NCBI GenBank assembly: GCA_002794775.1
Contig: NBAY01000147.1
Span: forward strand, 1-51,360
DNA length: 51,360 nt
Direction of reading: 5' to 3'
Source of the DNA: Porodaedalea pini
Taxonomy: Eukaryota > Basidiomycota > Agaricomycetes > Hymenochaetales > Hymenochaetaceae
The translations under genes were made by a program, and so were the position numbers. The notes beneath the pieces were generated by a model that was not told where the DNA came from, did no database searches, and worked only from the letters and a program-made list of their open reading frames with translations. Positions 21,348 to 32,785 of this stretch are shown here, piece by piece. Positions within the stretch are counted from its first letter, which is position 1. Each line of letters starts with the position of its first letter.

Positions 21348-23012
21348 TGATGTCGATGTGACGCTCTGGGATAGATGCACGGCCGCATCAACTGGCAGCG
21401 TCGCAGCACATCTAAGTGCCCTGTTTGCCATGCCTGCCTTCATCCTCACATGACCAAACTCCGGGCTTGCGCCTGCATCTGACAAGGGTGGACTCGGGAA
21501 GTGCATCGCGTTGTGCACCGCAGAAACCGGAGACGATCCAAATGCGCTCGCACCCTAGCTTTTCATGTGTTGCATGCCGCGTGACTGCTCTTCCTGCGGC
21601 GGCGTAGTACTCTTGCCGACCCAGAGACGCGGTCCTAGGGCATCGCCCAGTGCGCGTTTGCGGCGTCCAACCACATGTGATGGGACTGGAGAGATTCGCC
21701 CATGTTCGATTCGAATAGCATCGATCCTGTAACGATTTCGATACGAGAGTGAGTGCGGCGACGAAAGTGCGCCGCGGGCGAAGAAGCGGCAATGACAGAG
21801 TGACAGCGGTGTGAGCGGTTTTGCAAGGATCTTACGACGCTTGTCGTTAGACTGCCTTTGAGTCTGCATCTGCTGAGTGGATGGAAGCGAAGCGTCCATC
21901 TGGTAGACTGTCGGCACGCGCGATCTGTCGGAGGGGTCCATTGACGTCAGCTCTGTCAGAAGACCGCAGGGGTTGGACGTGTCCGAAGAGGTATTCGCCT
22001 TTGACGAGAGAGACACCTCGCCTTCCCTCTTATCCAACTCCGGCTCGACCCGTCACCTTCCCCCGCACCGCCCCGATGTAGCAGAGCGCCGACTGCAGGA
22101 CGCTACGTCTCGTGCGTGAACGGCGAGGCGAGTGCGATGCAACGCGTATGCGACGAAGTGCGCAAGCGTATTCGGTATCACTGGTGCCCCTCTTGATCCT
22201 GCCATTGCGGTAGCGGGGGGCACGCAAGACGACTGCGGTCGAGGACGATGTGGAAGAGGTGGAGGACGACGGAGGAAGGATCTCGGGGCAGTTGAAGGCA
22301 TGGCTGACGAAGCGCGCACAGAGCTTGCTGGTGTCTTCGTGCCCGTAGTAAGTGGCGACTGCCGGTGGGGGTACTGCCGGCGCGGGGTGGTGCGAGTGGT
22401 GTGCGCGCGGGACTGCCGATGACTGTTTTTTTGTCGAACGTTTTCGGCGCGGTCGGAGGAAAAAAAAAACGCGACAGAGAAAAAGACACCGATCAACAGC
22501 CGCTCATCACTCAAGTATCAGAGATCGGGGGGAAAGAGGGGGGACGCTTACAGAACTCGAGGTAGATGCTGCGGCAGCGGCGGACGCAGAAGACGATTTC
22601 GCAGGTGGAGGCGGGGCGTACGTCGCGCGGTGAACGCGCCGGAAGGGCGAGTGGTTCGAGCTGGCACTCGATGATGATATCGAATGCTGATGCGGATGGG
22701 GGTGGGGATGGCGCGGGGCGTGGACGGTGGCCATATTCGCTGCGGCGGGCTCTCTGGCTCTGGGCGTTGACGAGCGCCTGTGAGCGTCAAAGGACAGGTG
22801 GAGTTGATGCGTGAGAAGAGGTCGCTACGAATGTTTTGATTGGAACGAGATCCTTCTCGGACACAACGGTTGCGTCGCGTTCGCCGAAGTGCGCAGTGAG
22901 AAAGGCAGATGAGAAAACGGCTGACGTCGATGTTGAGGCGTGTGGAACATTGGCGGGGGCAGAAGGAAGAGGTGAGGAATGCGTCCCAGGTGAACAGGGC
23001 GAAGGAAGTTGA
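21348..23012 (-). pseudogene. Hybrid cyclin relic (left arm)
   Basis: Mirror copy of 27836-29500 and in the same state: the 5' part of a second PHO80-like cyclin spliced into the body of a PCL5-like cyclin. Confidence 0.6.
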
Positions 23013-24419
23013 ACCGCTCGACGGTTTTGGTAGATGTCGCCAGTCCCTCCCTGCCTGACAATGACGAGAGAGAGGACAGCGACGTTGCGACCGATGATGC
23101 AGCCACGGGCCGGCTTGCACTTTCTCACCAGTGCGGCAGAGACGGTAGCAAGAGTGACCAGCAGAAAGGAGAAGGCGAGCAGTTAGGAATGAGTACACCC
23201 TGCTTCATCGGGAAGTCCTGCTCGTCGTTTCCGCCAGAGACGCGGAAGACGTGGCCATTGAACTCATCACCGAGCAAGTCGCTGGGGACACCTGGGACAT
23301 CTTCTTGCCGTGGAAAATGCGGTAACGACCACCTCGCTATGAAGCACTTCTCGGTAGAAGGTCAGCTCGAATTCAAGGCTATTCTCTACATTCCGAAGCG
23401 GTGAGTCTCCTTGATGACCTTGCTATGAACCTGTTTCTGACGTCTCTTTTAGCGCACCGTTCGACCTCTTCGAGTCCAAGAAGAAGCGTAACAACATTAA
23501 GCTCTACGTCCGCCCCGTCTTCATTATGGACGACTGCGAGGATCTCATCCCCGAGTACCTTAACTTCGTCAAGGGTATCGTCGACTCTGAGGATCTCCCG
23601 CTCAACATCTCGCGTGAGACGCTCCAGCAGAACAAGATTCTCAAGGTCATCCGCAAGAACATCGTGAAGAAGTGCCTCGACCTCATCCAGGAGATCTCGG
23701 AGGACAAGGACAACTTCAAGAAGTTCTACGAGGCGTTCGGCAAGAACCTCAAGCTTGGTATCCACGAGGATGCGCGGAACCGCAGCAAGCTCGCCGAGTT
23801 CCTCCGCTTCTACTCGACGAAGTCGACCGAGGAGCAGGTCTCGCTGAAAAAGGGTACGTGTTCAAGCGGCGGCCCTGTTCCGTTATTTGGTTGCTGACAG
23901 CTTACCGCAGACTACATCACGCGGATGCCTGAGATTCAGAAGTCCATCTACTACCTCACTGGCGAGTCGCTCAATGCCGTCAAGGACTCTCCTTTCCTTG
24001 AGGCTCTCAAGAAGAAGGGCTTCGAGGTACTCCTGCTTGTTGACCCGATCGACGAGTACGCCGTCACTCAGCTCAAGGAGTTCGACGGTCACAAGCTCGT
24101 GTGTGTGTCGAAGGAGGGTCTGGAGCTCGAGGAGACCGAAGAGGAGAAGGAGCGCGAGAGTGAGGCCTCGCAGTTCGAGGAACTCTGCAAGGTCGTCAAG
24201 GATGCGCTCGGCGACAAGGTCGAGAAGGTCGTCATCTCGAACCGCGTCACCGACTCACCATGTGTGCTCGTCACCGGCCAGTTCGGCTGGTCCGCAAATA
24301 TGGAGCGCATCATGAAGGCGCAGGCGCTTCGCGACTCGTCAATGTCATCGTACATGGCGTCGAAGAAGACGCTTGAGCTTAACCCGCACAACGCGATCAT
24401 CAAGGTCCTTCGATGTTGA
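23009..24419 (+). CDS. Chimeric ORF: unknown N-terminus fused to HSP90 fragment (left arm)
   Basis: From ATG 23009 an open frame of about 104 codons with no family resemblance (it is antisense to the eS6 relic) reads in phase into HSP90 sequence at about 23321 ([18 protein letters not shown]). Removing two standard introns, 23401-23452 (GTGAGT...TAG) and 23854-23910 (GTACGT...CAG), gives an uninterrupted 433-residue product. The HSP90 part covers most of the middle domain ([38 protein letters not shown]) and much of the C-terminal domain. It lacks the N-terminal ATPase domain and, at the 3' end, the MEEVD co-chaperone motif (it stops after [12 protein letters not shown]). There are no internal stops or frameshifts in the HSP90 part. 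Whether it is expressed is unknown. Confidence 0.5.
23013..23318 (-). pseudogene. RPS6: Ribosomal protein eS6 fragment (left arm)
   Basis: Mirror copy of 27530-27835, on the minus strand. It lies directly against the HSP90 fragment and partly antisense to the open frame that begins at 23009. Confidence 0.75.
23321..24419 (+). pseudogene. HSP90: Captured HSP90 fragment (left arm)
   Basis: Three exons (23321-23400, 23453-23853, 23911-24419) encode about 330 residues of the roughly 700-residue chaperone. Both introns are kept, so capture was at the DNA level and not through a processed mRNA. It is truncated at both ends. The reading frame is undamaged, suggesting a young capture. This sequence cannot bind ATP, because the whole N-terminal domain is missing. 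Confidence 0.9.
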
Positions 24420-25264
24420 TCGTCTTTTGCTGGCCCATCGCCAGGTCAGCGATGTCGACACTTCATGGCCGGTGGTGTCTTGAGAAGCTCGTCGTGTTCT
24501 GTCCCTTCAGGCAAGCAAAAAAAATGATGAAAAGTAATTATTAGTATATTCAAATAGTTTTTATGATTATTTTTTTTGCTTACCTTGAGTGTGTGGCCGG
24601 TGGGACAGCCGTGCTCGTCGTCGATGGTGAAGACGAAACGACACGAACAACGACGACGCGTTGGTTGTGTTGCCTAATTTGGCCGATCGCCGCGTCTCAA
24701 ACAAGCAATCAAAGCATTCCGATTCTTTCGGAAATCTCGAAAGTCTCAGCTGTTGGCCTCAAATAAACTCTACGGACGCGTTTAAAAATACAAAAAAATA
24801 TGGAATAGTTTTATTGTGTATGTATCTCTATCATAGTTAATAACTACGCATCCAACGCATTTTTTTATGGAGTCATAAATACAACAGTAATCTTGACATG
24901 CAGCACCAGGCCTCCAGAAGCATACACAAAAGTACAATATACCCTGAAAGGGCTGACACCTATTCTATCATGAAGTAAGTGATACATTGTGTATGTATGC
25001 AATGTTTCAAGCCAATCAGACATGAACTGACTTCATAATAGAGAAGGAGGTGGTTTCATGAGATCTTCTGAATCTGAGTGTTTTGTATATCCTGTTCCCA
25101 CTTTCTACTTTGATGGCACATAAAATACTAAGCATATCCAGAATGGATATTTCTATGTTTCTGTAAGTTTACAAGTTTCCAGCCTCAGTGGTTGGAGCTG
25201 GGTGAATTGCAAAACATCGAAAAGCATGGTTTTTAGAAGTTCAGAGAAAGCATATATTCATGTT
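24420..25264. other. Inner part of left arm, no recognised gene
   Basis: At 24637-24584 on the minus strand, 18 codons (VFTIDDEHGCPTGHTLK) end at a good GTAAGC donor and may be another captured exon that I cannot identify. About 24505-24585 is an imperfect AT-rich fold-back (AAGCAAAAAAAATGATGAAAA ... TTTTATGATTATTTTTTTTGCTTA). The rest is AT-rich without features. Confidence 0.4.
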
Positions 25265-25583
25265 GTTGCTTTATTCCAAACCTCAGGAAGCTCTATAAAA
25301 TAAATATTAATACTTTTAATGACTACAATGAATGTAATCAGGTGCTAGATCTCAGAGTTAGAGGAAAGTTCTGAAGGAGGAGAGGAAATACATGCAAAAC
25401 TGCTCTGTGTTTCTTGGATTTGTGTCGAGTTTCACAAAACATGAACTGTATCACCTCTCATTTCACTCCCAATTCCGAAAATTTCCCTCACCCACAAAAC
25501 TAAGGACTGGATATCTTTTTTGGAGCATACTTAAATACAAATAACTAACTTTGTTGAGCTTCTCATACTGTGAACCAACTAAA
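25265..25583. other. 319-bp unique spacer at the palindrome centre
   Basis: Not self-complementary and without any recognisable gene or motif. Its presence means the structure is not a zero-loop hairpin, the form expected from some library or sequencing artefacts. Confidence 0.8.
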
Positions 25584-26428
25584 AACATGAATATATACTT
25601 TCTCTGAACTTCTAAAAACCATGCTTTTCGATGTTTTGCAATTCACCCAGCTCCAACCACTGAGGCTGGAAACTTGTAAACTTACAGAAACATAGAAATA
25701 TCCATTCTGGATATGCTTAGTATTTTATGTGCCATCAAAGTAGAAAGTGGGAACAGGATATACAAAACACTCAGATTCAGAAGATCTCATGAAACCACCT
25801 CCTTCTCTATTATGAAGTCAGTTCATGTCTGATTGGCTTGAAACATTGCATACATACACAATGTATCACTTACTTCATGATAGAATAGGTGTCAGCCCTT
25901 TCAGGGTATATTGTACTTTTGTGTATGCTTCTGGAGGCCTGGTGCTGCATGTCAAGATTACTGTTGTATTTATGACTCCATAAAAAAATGCGTTGGATGC
26001 GTAGTTATTAACTATGATAGAGATACATACACAATAAAACTATTCCATATTTTTTTGTATTTTTAAACGCGTCCGTAGAGTTTATTTGAGGCCAACAGCT
26101 GAGACTTTCGAGATTTCCGAAAGAATCGGAATGCTTTGATTGCTTGTTTGAGACGCGGCGATCGGCCAAATTAGGCAACACAACCAACGCGTCGTCGTTG
26201 TTCGTGTCGTTTCGTCTTCACCATCGACGACGAGCACGGCTGTCCCACCGGCCACACACTCAAGGTAAGCAAAAAAAATAATCATAAAAACTATTTGAAT
26301 ATACTAATAATTACTTTTCATCATTTTTTTTGCTTGCCTGAAGGGACAGAACACGACGAGCTTCTCAAGACACCACCGGCCATGAAGTGTCGACATCGCT
26401 GACCTGGCGATGGGCCAGCAAAAGACGA

Positions 26429-27527
26429 TCAACATCGAAGGACCTTGATGATCGCGTTGTGCGGGTTAAGCTCAAGCGTCTTCTTCGACGCCATGTACGA
26501 TGACATTGACGAGTCGCGAAGCGCCTGCGCCTTCATGATGCGCTCCATATTTGCGGACCAGCCGAACTGGCCGGTGACGAGCACACATGGTGAGTCGGTG
26601 ACGCGGTTCGAGATGACGACCTTCTCGACCTTGTCGCCGAGCGCATCCTTGACGACCTTGCAGAGTTCCTCGAACTGCGAGGCCTCACTCTCGCGCTCCT
26701 TCTCCTCTTCGGTCTCCTCGAGCTCCAGACCCTCCTTCGACACACACACGAGCTTGTGACCGTCGAACTCCTTGAGCTGAGTGACGGCGTACTCGTCGAT
26801 CGGGTCAACAAGCAGGAGTACCTCGAAGCCCTTCTTCTTGAGAGCCTCAAGGAAAGGAGAGTCCTTGACGGCATTGAGCGACTCGCCAGTGAGGTAGTAG
26901 ATGGACTTCTGAATCTCAGGCATCCGCGTGATGTAGTCTGCGGTAAGCTGTCAGCAACCAAATAACGGAACAGGGCCGCCGCTTGAACACGTACCCTTTT
27001 TCAGCGAGACCTGCTCCTCGGTCGACTTCGTCGAGTAGAAGCGGAGGAACTCGGCGAGCTTGCTGCGGTTCCGCGCATCCTCGTGGATACCAAGCTTGAG
27101 GTTCTTGCCGAACGCCTCGTAGAACTTCTTGAAGTTGTCCTTGTCCTCCGAGATCTCCTGGATGAGGTCGAGGCACTTCTTCACGATGTTCTTGCGGATG
27201 ACCTTGAGAATCTTGTTCTGCTGGAGCGTCTCACGCGAGATGTTGAGCGGGAGATCCTCAGAGTCGACGATACCCTTGACGAAGTTAAGGTACTCGGGGA
27301 TGAGATCCTCGCAGTCGTCCATAATGAAGACGGGGCGGACGTAGAGCTTAATGTTGTTACGCTTCTTCTTGGACTCGAAGAGGTCGAACGGTGCGCTAAA
27401 AGAGACGTCAGAAACAGGTTCATAGCAAGGTCATCAAGGAGACTCACCGCTTCGGAATGTAGAGAATAGCCTTGAATTCGAGCTGACCTTCTACCGAGAA
27501 GTGCTTCATAGCGAGGTGGTCGTTACC
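26429..27527 (-). pseudogene. HSP90: Captured HSP90 fragment (right arm)
   Basis: Mirror copy of 23321-24419, same two introns and same truncation. The chimeric open frame that starts at 23009 in the left arm starts at 27839 (minus strand) here. Confidence 0.9.
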
Positions 27528-27529
27528 GC

Positions 27530-27835
27530 ATTTTCCACGGCAAGAAGATGTCCCAGGTGTCCCCAGCGACTTGCTCGGTGATGAGTTCAATGGCCACGTC
27601 TTCCGCGTCTCTGGCGGAAACGACGAGCAGGACTTCCCGATGAAGCAGGGTGTACTCATTCCTAACTGCTCGCCTTCTCCTTTCTGCTGGTCACTCTTGC
27701 TACCGTCTCTGCCGCACTGGTGAGAAAGTGCAAGCCGGCCCGTGGCTGCATCATCGGTCGCAACGTCGCTGTCCTCTCTCTCGTCATTGTCAGGCAGGGA
27801 GGGACTGGCGACATCTACCAAAACCGTCGAGCGGT
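27530..27835 (+). pseudogene. RPS6: Ribosomal protein eS6 fragment (right arm)
   Basis: In one frame: [20 protein letters not shown] then [15 protein letters not shown]. In the next frame: [19 protein letters not shown]. In a third: [20 protein letters not shown]. Together these follow the order of the small-subunit ribosomal protein eS6 ([27 protein letters not shown] ... RLLL..[22 protein letters not shown] ... LSLVxVKQGE). At least two frameshifts and loss of both ends make it non-functional. Confidence 0.8.
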
Positions 27836-29500
27836 TCAACTTCCTTCGCCCTGTTCACCTGGGACGCATTCCTCACCTCTTCCTTCTGCCCCCGCCAATG
27901 TTCCACACGCCTCAACATCGACGTCAGCCGTTTTCTCATCTGCCTTTCTCACTGCGCACTTCGGCGAACGCGACGCAACCGTTGTGTCCGAGAAGGATCT
28001 CGTTCCAATCAAAACATTCGTAGCGACCTCTTCTCACGCATCAACTCCACCTGTCCTTTGACGCTCACAGGCGCTCGTCAACGCCCAGAGCCAGAGAGCC
28101 CGCCGCAGCGAATATGGCCACCGTCCACGCCCCGCGCCATCCCCACCCCCATCCGCATCAGCATTCGATATCATCATCGAGTGCCAGCTCGAACCACTCG
28201 CCCTTCCGGCGCGTTCACCGCGCGACGTACGCCCCGCCTCCACCTGCGAAATCGTCTTCTGCGTCCGCCGCTGCCGCAGCATCTACCTCGAGTTCTGTAA
28301 GCGTCCCCCCTCTTTCCCCCCGATCTCTGATACTTGAGTGATGAGCGGCTGTTGATCGGTGTCTTTTTCTCTGTCGCGTTTTTTTTTTCCTCCGACCGCG
28401 CCGAAAACGTTCGACAAAAAAACAGTCATCGGCAGTCCCGCGCGCACACCACTCGCACCACCCCGCGCCGGCAGTACCCCCACCGGCAGTCGCCACTTAC
28501 TACGGGCACGAAGACACCAGCAAGCTCTGTGCGCGCTTCGTCAGCCATGCCTTCAACTGCCCCGAGATCCTTCCTCCGTCGTCCTCCACCTCTTCCACAT
28601 CGTCCTCGACCGCAGTCGTCTTGCGTGCCCCCCGCTACCGCAATGGCAGGATCAAGAGGGGCACCAGTGATACCGAATACGCTTGCGCACTTCGTCGCAT
28701 ACGCGTTGCATCGCACTCGCCTCGCCGTTCACGCACGAGACGTAGCGTCCTGCAGTCGGCGCTCTGCTACATCGGGGCGGTGCGGGGGAAGGTGACGGGT
28801 CGAGCCGGAGTTGGATAAGAGGGAAGGCGAGGTGTCTCTCTCGTCAAAGGCGAATACCTCTTCGGACACGTCCAACCCCTGCGGTCTTCTGACAGAGCTG
28901 ACGTCAATGGACCCCTCCGACAGATCGCGCGTGCCGACAGTCTACCAGATGGACGCTTCGCTTCCATCCACTCAGCAGATGCAGACTCAAAGGCAGTCTA
29001 ACGACAAGCGTCGTAAGATCCTTGCAAAACCGCTCACACCGCTGTCACTCTGTCATTGCCGCTTCTTCGCCCGCGGCGCACTTTCGTCGCCGCACTCACT
29101 CTCGTATCGAAATCGTTACAGGATCGATGCTATTCGAATCGAACATGGGCGAATCTCTCCAGTCCCATCACATGTGGTTGGACGCCGCAAACGCGCACTG
29201 GGCGATGCCCTAGGACCGCGTCTCTGGGTCGGCAAGAGTACTACGCCGCCGCAGGAAGAGCAGTCACGCGGCATGCAACACATGAAAAGCTAGGGTGCGA
29301 GCGCATTTGGATCGTCTCCGGTTTCTGCGGTGCACAACGCGATGCACTTCCCGAGTCCACCCTTGTCAGATGCAGGCGCAAGCCCGGAGTTTGGTCATGT
29401 GAGGATGAAGGCAGGCATGGCAAACAGGGCACTTAGATGTGCTGCGACGCTGCCAGTTGATGCGGCCGTGCATCTATCCCAGAGCGTCACATCGACATCA
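27836..29500 (+). pseudogene. Hybrid cyclin relic (right arm)
   Basis: 27836-28040 matches the middle of the PCL5-like relic at 8390-8590 (through SEKDLVPIKTFV). At 28114 a second gene begins: MATVHAPR followed by a His/Ser/Ala-rich leader, an intron 28297-28425 (GTAAGC...CAG), then ATYYGHEDTSKLCARFVSHAFNCPE and, one frame over, LAHFVAYALHRTRLAV, which is the start of a PHO80-like cyclin fold. At about 28730 sequence returns to the PCL5-like gene (SVLQSALCYIGAVRGKV, later RRTFVAALTLVSKSLQDRCYSNRTWANLS, DALGPRLWVGK). Several frameshifts and a stop near 28818 disable it. Where the copy at 8-9 kb has TAG, this copy has CAG. Confidence 0.6.
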
Positions 29501-29549
29501 CCATCACCATGCAGAAGAACCAGGTCCAGACTGTGAGGAAGACGCGCTA

Positions 29550-30571
29550 CTTTCGCTCTAGCTGCGTCTCATTGAGCCGGCTTTCAAGTGGGAAGTGCTG
29601 CCTAACCTTATTGCGCACGACCCTTACTTCAGCGGCTGGAACCAGACGATCTTTGGCAATGCCTCTGATTGGAGGGCCATGGACCCTGTCCCGTATTTCA
29701 TGGATGGCGCCAGTGGTATCCTTGATGCCTGCCGTCAAGTCAAAGAGTGCATAAGGCCTTTGCGTATGTCCATTGTGAGTTGACTGTACCTGGCTAGAGC
29801 TCCAGGTTTGGCTCATTATATAATTTGCATCCTCGTACATGCTGATATGTTATACTTGCAGAATGCTGCTGGCAATGGCTCGACCTCATGGGATCCCGCT
29901 GTTGACAGGTGGAGTCCTGCTCATTTTCTTGACACTGCTGAAATGTCCGCTGCTTTCGGTATTGCTTACAACTAGCTTTACGACATGTGGGCTGATGACA
30001 AGAAGGAGATGATCCGGTCCACTTTGAACCAGTATGGTCTGTCCCTTGGCATTGCTGCTCTGGCGCAGGGCACGAATGGCTGGTGGTCAGATGCTGATAT
30101 TAAGGGTAACTGGAACTGTGTTTGCAATGGCGGTCTCACTTTGGCATCTCTCACCATCCTTGGTGATGACATGACTGGAAACATGGTGCAGCTTCTTCCT
30201 CTTACTGTTGCGAATGCAAAGGAGAACTGCTTTGCTGTCTCAGATGATGGTTTGTGGGTGGAGACAGCAAACTAAAAAACTATTGGTACTTCGGAATGAC
30301 TGGCTAGTCTGAGATGACCTCTTTGCTTGTGTCGGCAACTGGTTCGGAGTTCGGCATGTTCAGTAACAACCCAAACTTGAACCTCAGTGGTTTTTTGCAC
30401 ATGTACGTTCAGGGTGCTACTTTGCTTTTCAACTACAGTGACCATGGCCCTAACAAGTACACTGCTACCATGAACTCACTCATTTTCCTGGTGGATCAGT
30501 TCAACTCCTCAAGCTATGCTCTGTACCAACATGATCAGTATGATGCTGCTGACCCTTGGAGCATGTTCTAG
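29550..30571 (+). pseudogene. Heparinase II/III-like gene relic (right arm)
   Basis: The first exon piece reads PAFKWEVLPNLIAHDPYFSG then WNQTIFGNASDWRAMDPVPYF. An intron at 29775-29860 (GTGAGT...CAG) leads to NAAGNGSTSWDPAVDRWSPA. Later motifs are GNWNCVCNGGLTLASLTILG and SDDGLWVETAN, then HMYVQGATLLFNYSDHGPNK and AADPWSMF. This order matches fungal secreted heparinase II/III-like proteins. Lesions: TAG after FGIAYN (about 29972, expected Trp), a frameshift after VETAN (about 30275), and another TAG near 30305. Both ends are missing. The enzyme family cleaves acidic polysaccharides; this copy cannot be active. Confidence 0.75.
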
Positions 30572-30869
30572 TATGGTCATTGTAGCTCACCAACATGCAG
30601 TGCTCAGTGCACAGCAAACATTACTTTCTTTTGCTTTCACATCAAACAACATTGTCATCTGACCTGCAGTGGCTTGCAGTGTGTTGATTGGTCTTCAGAG
30701 CAAGGCAGCTAAGATTCAGAGCCTAGAATAAAATGATTGAGAAATTCTCCATAGAATATTCAAGACTTCTATTCTAGACCCCATTTGATTTTCATGACAT
30801 AACAGTTTTTACTTCTCAAAAAAAGAAAAAAAAATCTTAGGCAGGAATTAAAAAAGATAATAAGTAGCT

Positions 30870-31277
30870 AGGCACACCCAACTGGGTATTCCCAAATAGT
30901 TGGGAGTGCCCAACTGGGCATGCCCAAATAATTGGGAGTGCCCAACTGGGCATGCCCAAATAATTGGGAGTGCCCAACTGGGCATGCCCAAATAATTGGG
31001 AGTGCCCAACTGGGCATGCCCAAATAATTGGGAGTGCCCAACTGGGCATACCCAGATGGTTGGGAGTGCCCAACTGGGCATGCCCAAATAATTGGGAGTG
31101 CCCAACTGGGCATACCCAGATGGTTGGGAGTGCCCAACTGGGTGTACCCAAATAATTGGGAGTGCCCAACTGGGCATACCCAAATAATTGGGAGTGCCCA
31201 ACTGGGCATACCCAAATAATTGGGAGTGCCCAACTGGGCATACCCAAATAATTGGGAGTGCCCAACTGGGCATACCC
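30870..31277. repeat. 32-bp minisatellite (right arm)
   Basis: Exact mirror of 19571-19978. Confidence 0.95.
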
Positions 31278-32432
31278 AATGTATCTGGGAATACCTAGCT
31301 AGACACTCTCAAATGTTTTAGGCACATCCAACTGGACACCTCCAAATCTTTGTATATACCTAAGACATCTAGGCTCTCTCAGTCAGGCTCTCCTTTTCAT
31401 CTCAGTAGTATCTAATCTTATTTCTCTTTGTAGTAATAAATTGATCCTATATAGAAGGCACCTAGATAGTGCCAACACTTGTGCCCACAAGACAGACAGG
31501 ACAAAACAATATTTGTTGCTGTCAGAGAGACTGAGGCAACAAAGGCATCAGAAAAGATTATATAATATGAACTACACAGTACTAGTCTGAAAGGAATCTG
31601 TTGAGAATTACTCTCAGAATGCGTAAATCTTTGATATATGTCTGCCAAAGGATCACTTGACTTAGTGCAAGTGCATATGAGCTTTGAATGAGTTCATATT
31701 AGCTTTGGATGGGTTGGGGAGTGAGGGGAATATGAAAAGAATATAAATAGAATATAATGTGCTATGCTCTAAATGTCCAGAGGCTATGCTGCCACCAAGT
31801 TTCAGGCTCAGACTCAGTGCAGTCATGGTATGGCTGTATGGTGGCCTTCTGGAGTTTGTGCATCTTAGAATATCAGCAGCTCAGTACCTCAGAGTCATGA
31901 CATGATGTCCAGCCAGTTGATGTTAAGTTAGATGTGGTAAAAATGCTCTGGTGGGCTTACAGAAGCTGCTCAATTTGAGAATGAATGTAGAGCTCAAGAA
32001 TCAACCATGAGGTTCTAGCTTGATTGTTATGACCTAAGGGAGAAGAAAAGTCTAGCAATAGAATTGAGATTTGAACTTTGAAGTAGAATGAAGTCCCAAA
32101 TTAAATAAATAAAATTTGAGCTTGATTGAGGTCAAGATACATTCAAAACTGAGCTCAAAGCTTAATCAAACAACTTGCTATTTGCACTTGACAATGGGTA
32201 GTCTGCAATAGCAAGCTCAGATATCAATATAATTGACTTTCATTCTTTATAATGTCTACAAGCTATATACAGAACTTAAAATAGCAGATGCACATTCAGC
32301 ATGTAACCCATATTTATATTTATATATGCATCTATGAAGCCATTAGAAGTATACAGCTGAAGAAGAAAATAAAAAAATAAAAGGGGAGGGAGGGATGATT
32401 TTCTGGGTGTGCCCAAAAGTCCCCCAGACAGT

Positions 32433-32702
32433 CAGTGACAGTGACATATCTGGGTACTCCCAGGGCATACCCACCTGGGTACACCCAAAAAATTGGGCAT
32501 GCCTATATGGGCACACCCAGAAAATTGGGCATGCCCATATGGGCACACCCAGAAAATTGGGCATGCCCACCTAGGAACATTGGGGAGGCCCAGTTGGGAG
32601 TGCCCTAGAAGCTGGGTAGGCCCAATTTTCCCACAGTAATAACAATTGGGTATACCCAGCTCACACTCACTGGGTGCACCCAGGAAATTGGGCACACCCA
32701 AA
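32433..32702. repeat. Decayed 32-bp minisatellite (right arm)
   Basis: Mirror of 18146-18415, with one base difference (A/G near 32667) that is one of the only two arm differences found. Confidence 0.75.
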
Positions 32703-32785
32703 CCTGACCCCTAATAGGCTAATTATCTGTGTGTAAGAATTAGCCTAATAGGTCTACTTTTAGGGGTAGCCTGAGGTGGACTGCT

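Larger units (their letters stand above)
18074..25264 (+). repeat. Left arm of the 14.7-kb inverted repeat
   Basis: Every base checked at the ends obeys x -> 50848 - x with the complement in the right arm. Homology stops at 18073 on the outside and 25265 on the inside. I found only two differences by eye: a G/A near 18181 and a C/T near 25252. All decoded proteins are identical between arms except one Gly/Glu change from the first of these. The arms are therefore essentially identical over about 7.2 kb. Confidence 0.95.
25584..32774 (-). repeat. Right arm of the 14.7-kb inverted repeat
   Basis: Reverse complement of 18074-25264. Contents in plus orientation: unknown AT-rich DNA, HSP90 fragment (-), eS6 relic (+), hybrid cyclin relic (+), heparinase relic (+), 32-bp minisatellite, AT-rich DNA, decayed minisatellite, terminal fold-back. 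Confidence 0.95.
18061..32785. mobile_element. Giant long-TIR (Pack-MULE-like) gene-capturing palindrome
   Basis: Two 7.19-kb inverted arms separated by 319 bp carry fragments of HSP90, eS6, two cyclins and a heparinase-like gene. A 9-bp direct repeat TGGACTGCT lies at 18061-18069 and 32777-32785, a few bases beyond the arm ends. Long terminal inverted repeats, a 9-bp target duplication and capture of intron-containing host fragments are what is known of Mutator-like Pack-MULEs. The assignment is an inference, since no MuDR-type transposase is present and the terminal sequences (CAGGCTACCCCTAAAAGTAG) are not ones I can tie to a known family. Confidence 0.55.

Noticed and set aside
22548..23198. 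216-codon open frame on the arm as a single gene
   Set aside because: It strings together an out-of-frame eS6 piece, cyclin-leader sequence and untranslated DNA; it is a by-product of GC-rich captured fragments.
18061..32785. Palindrome as a purely technical artefact
   Set aside because: Not fully excluded, but the 319-bp unique spacer, two arm differences, different outer flanks and the flanking 9-bp and 8-bp direct repeats are hard to explain by a chimeric read.
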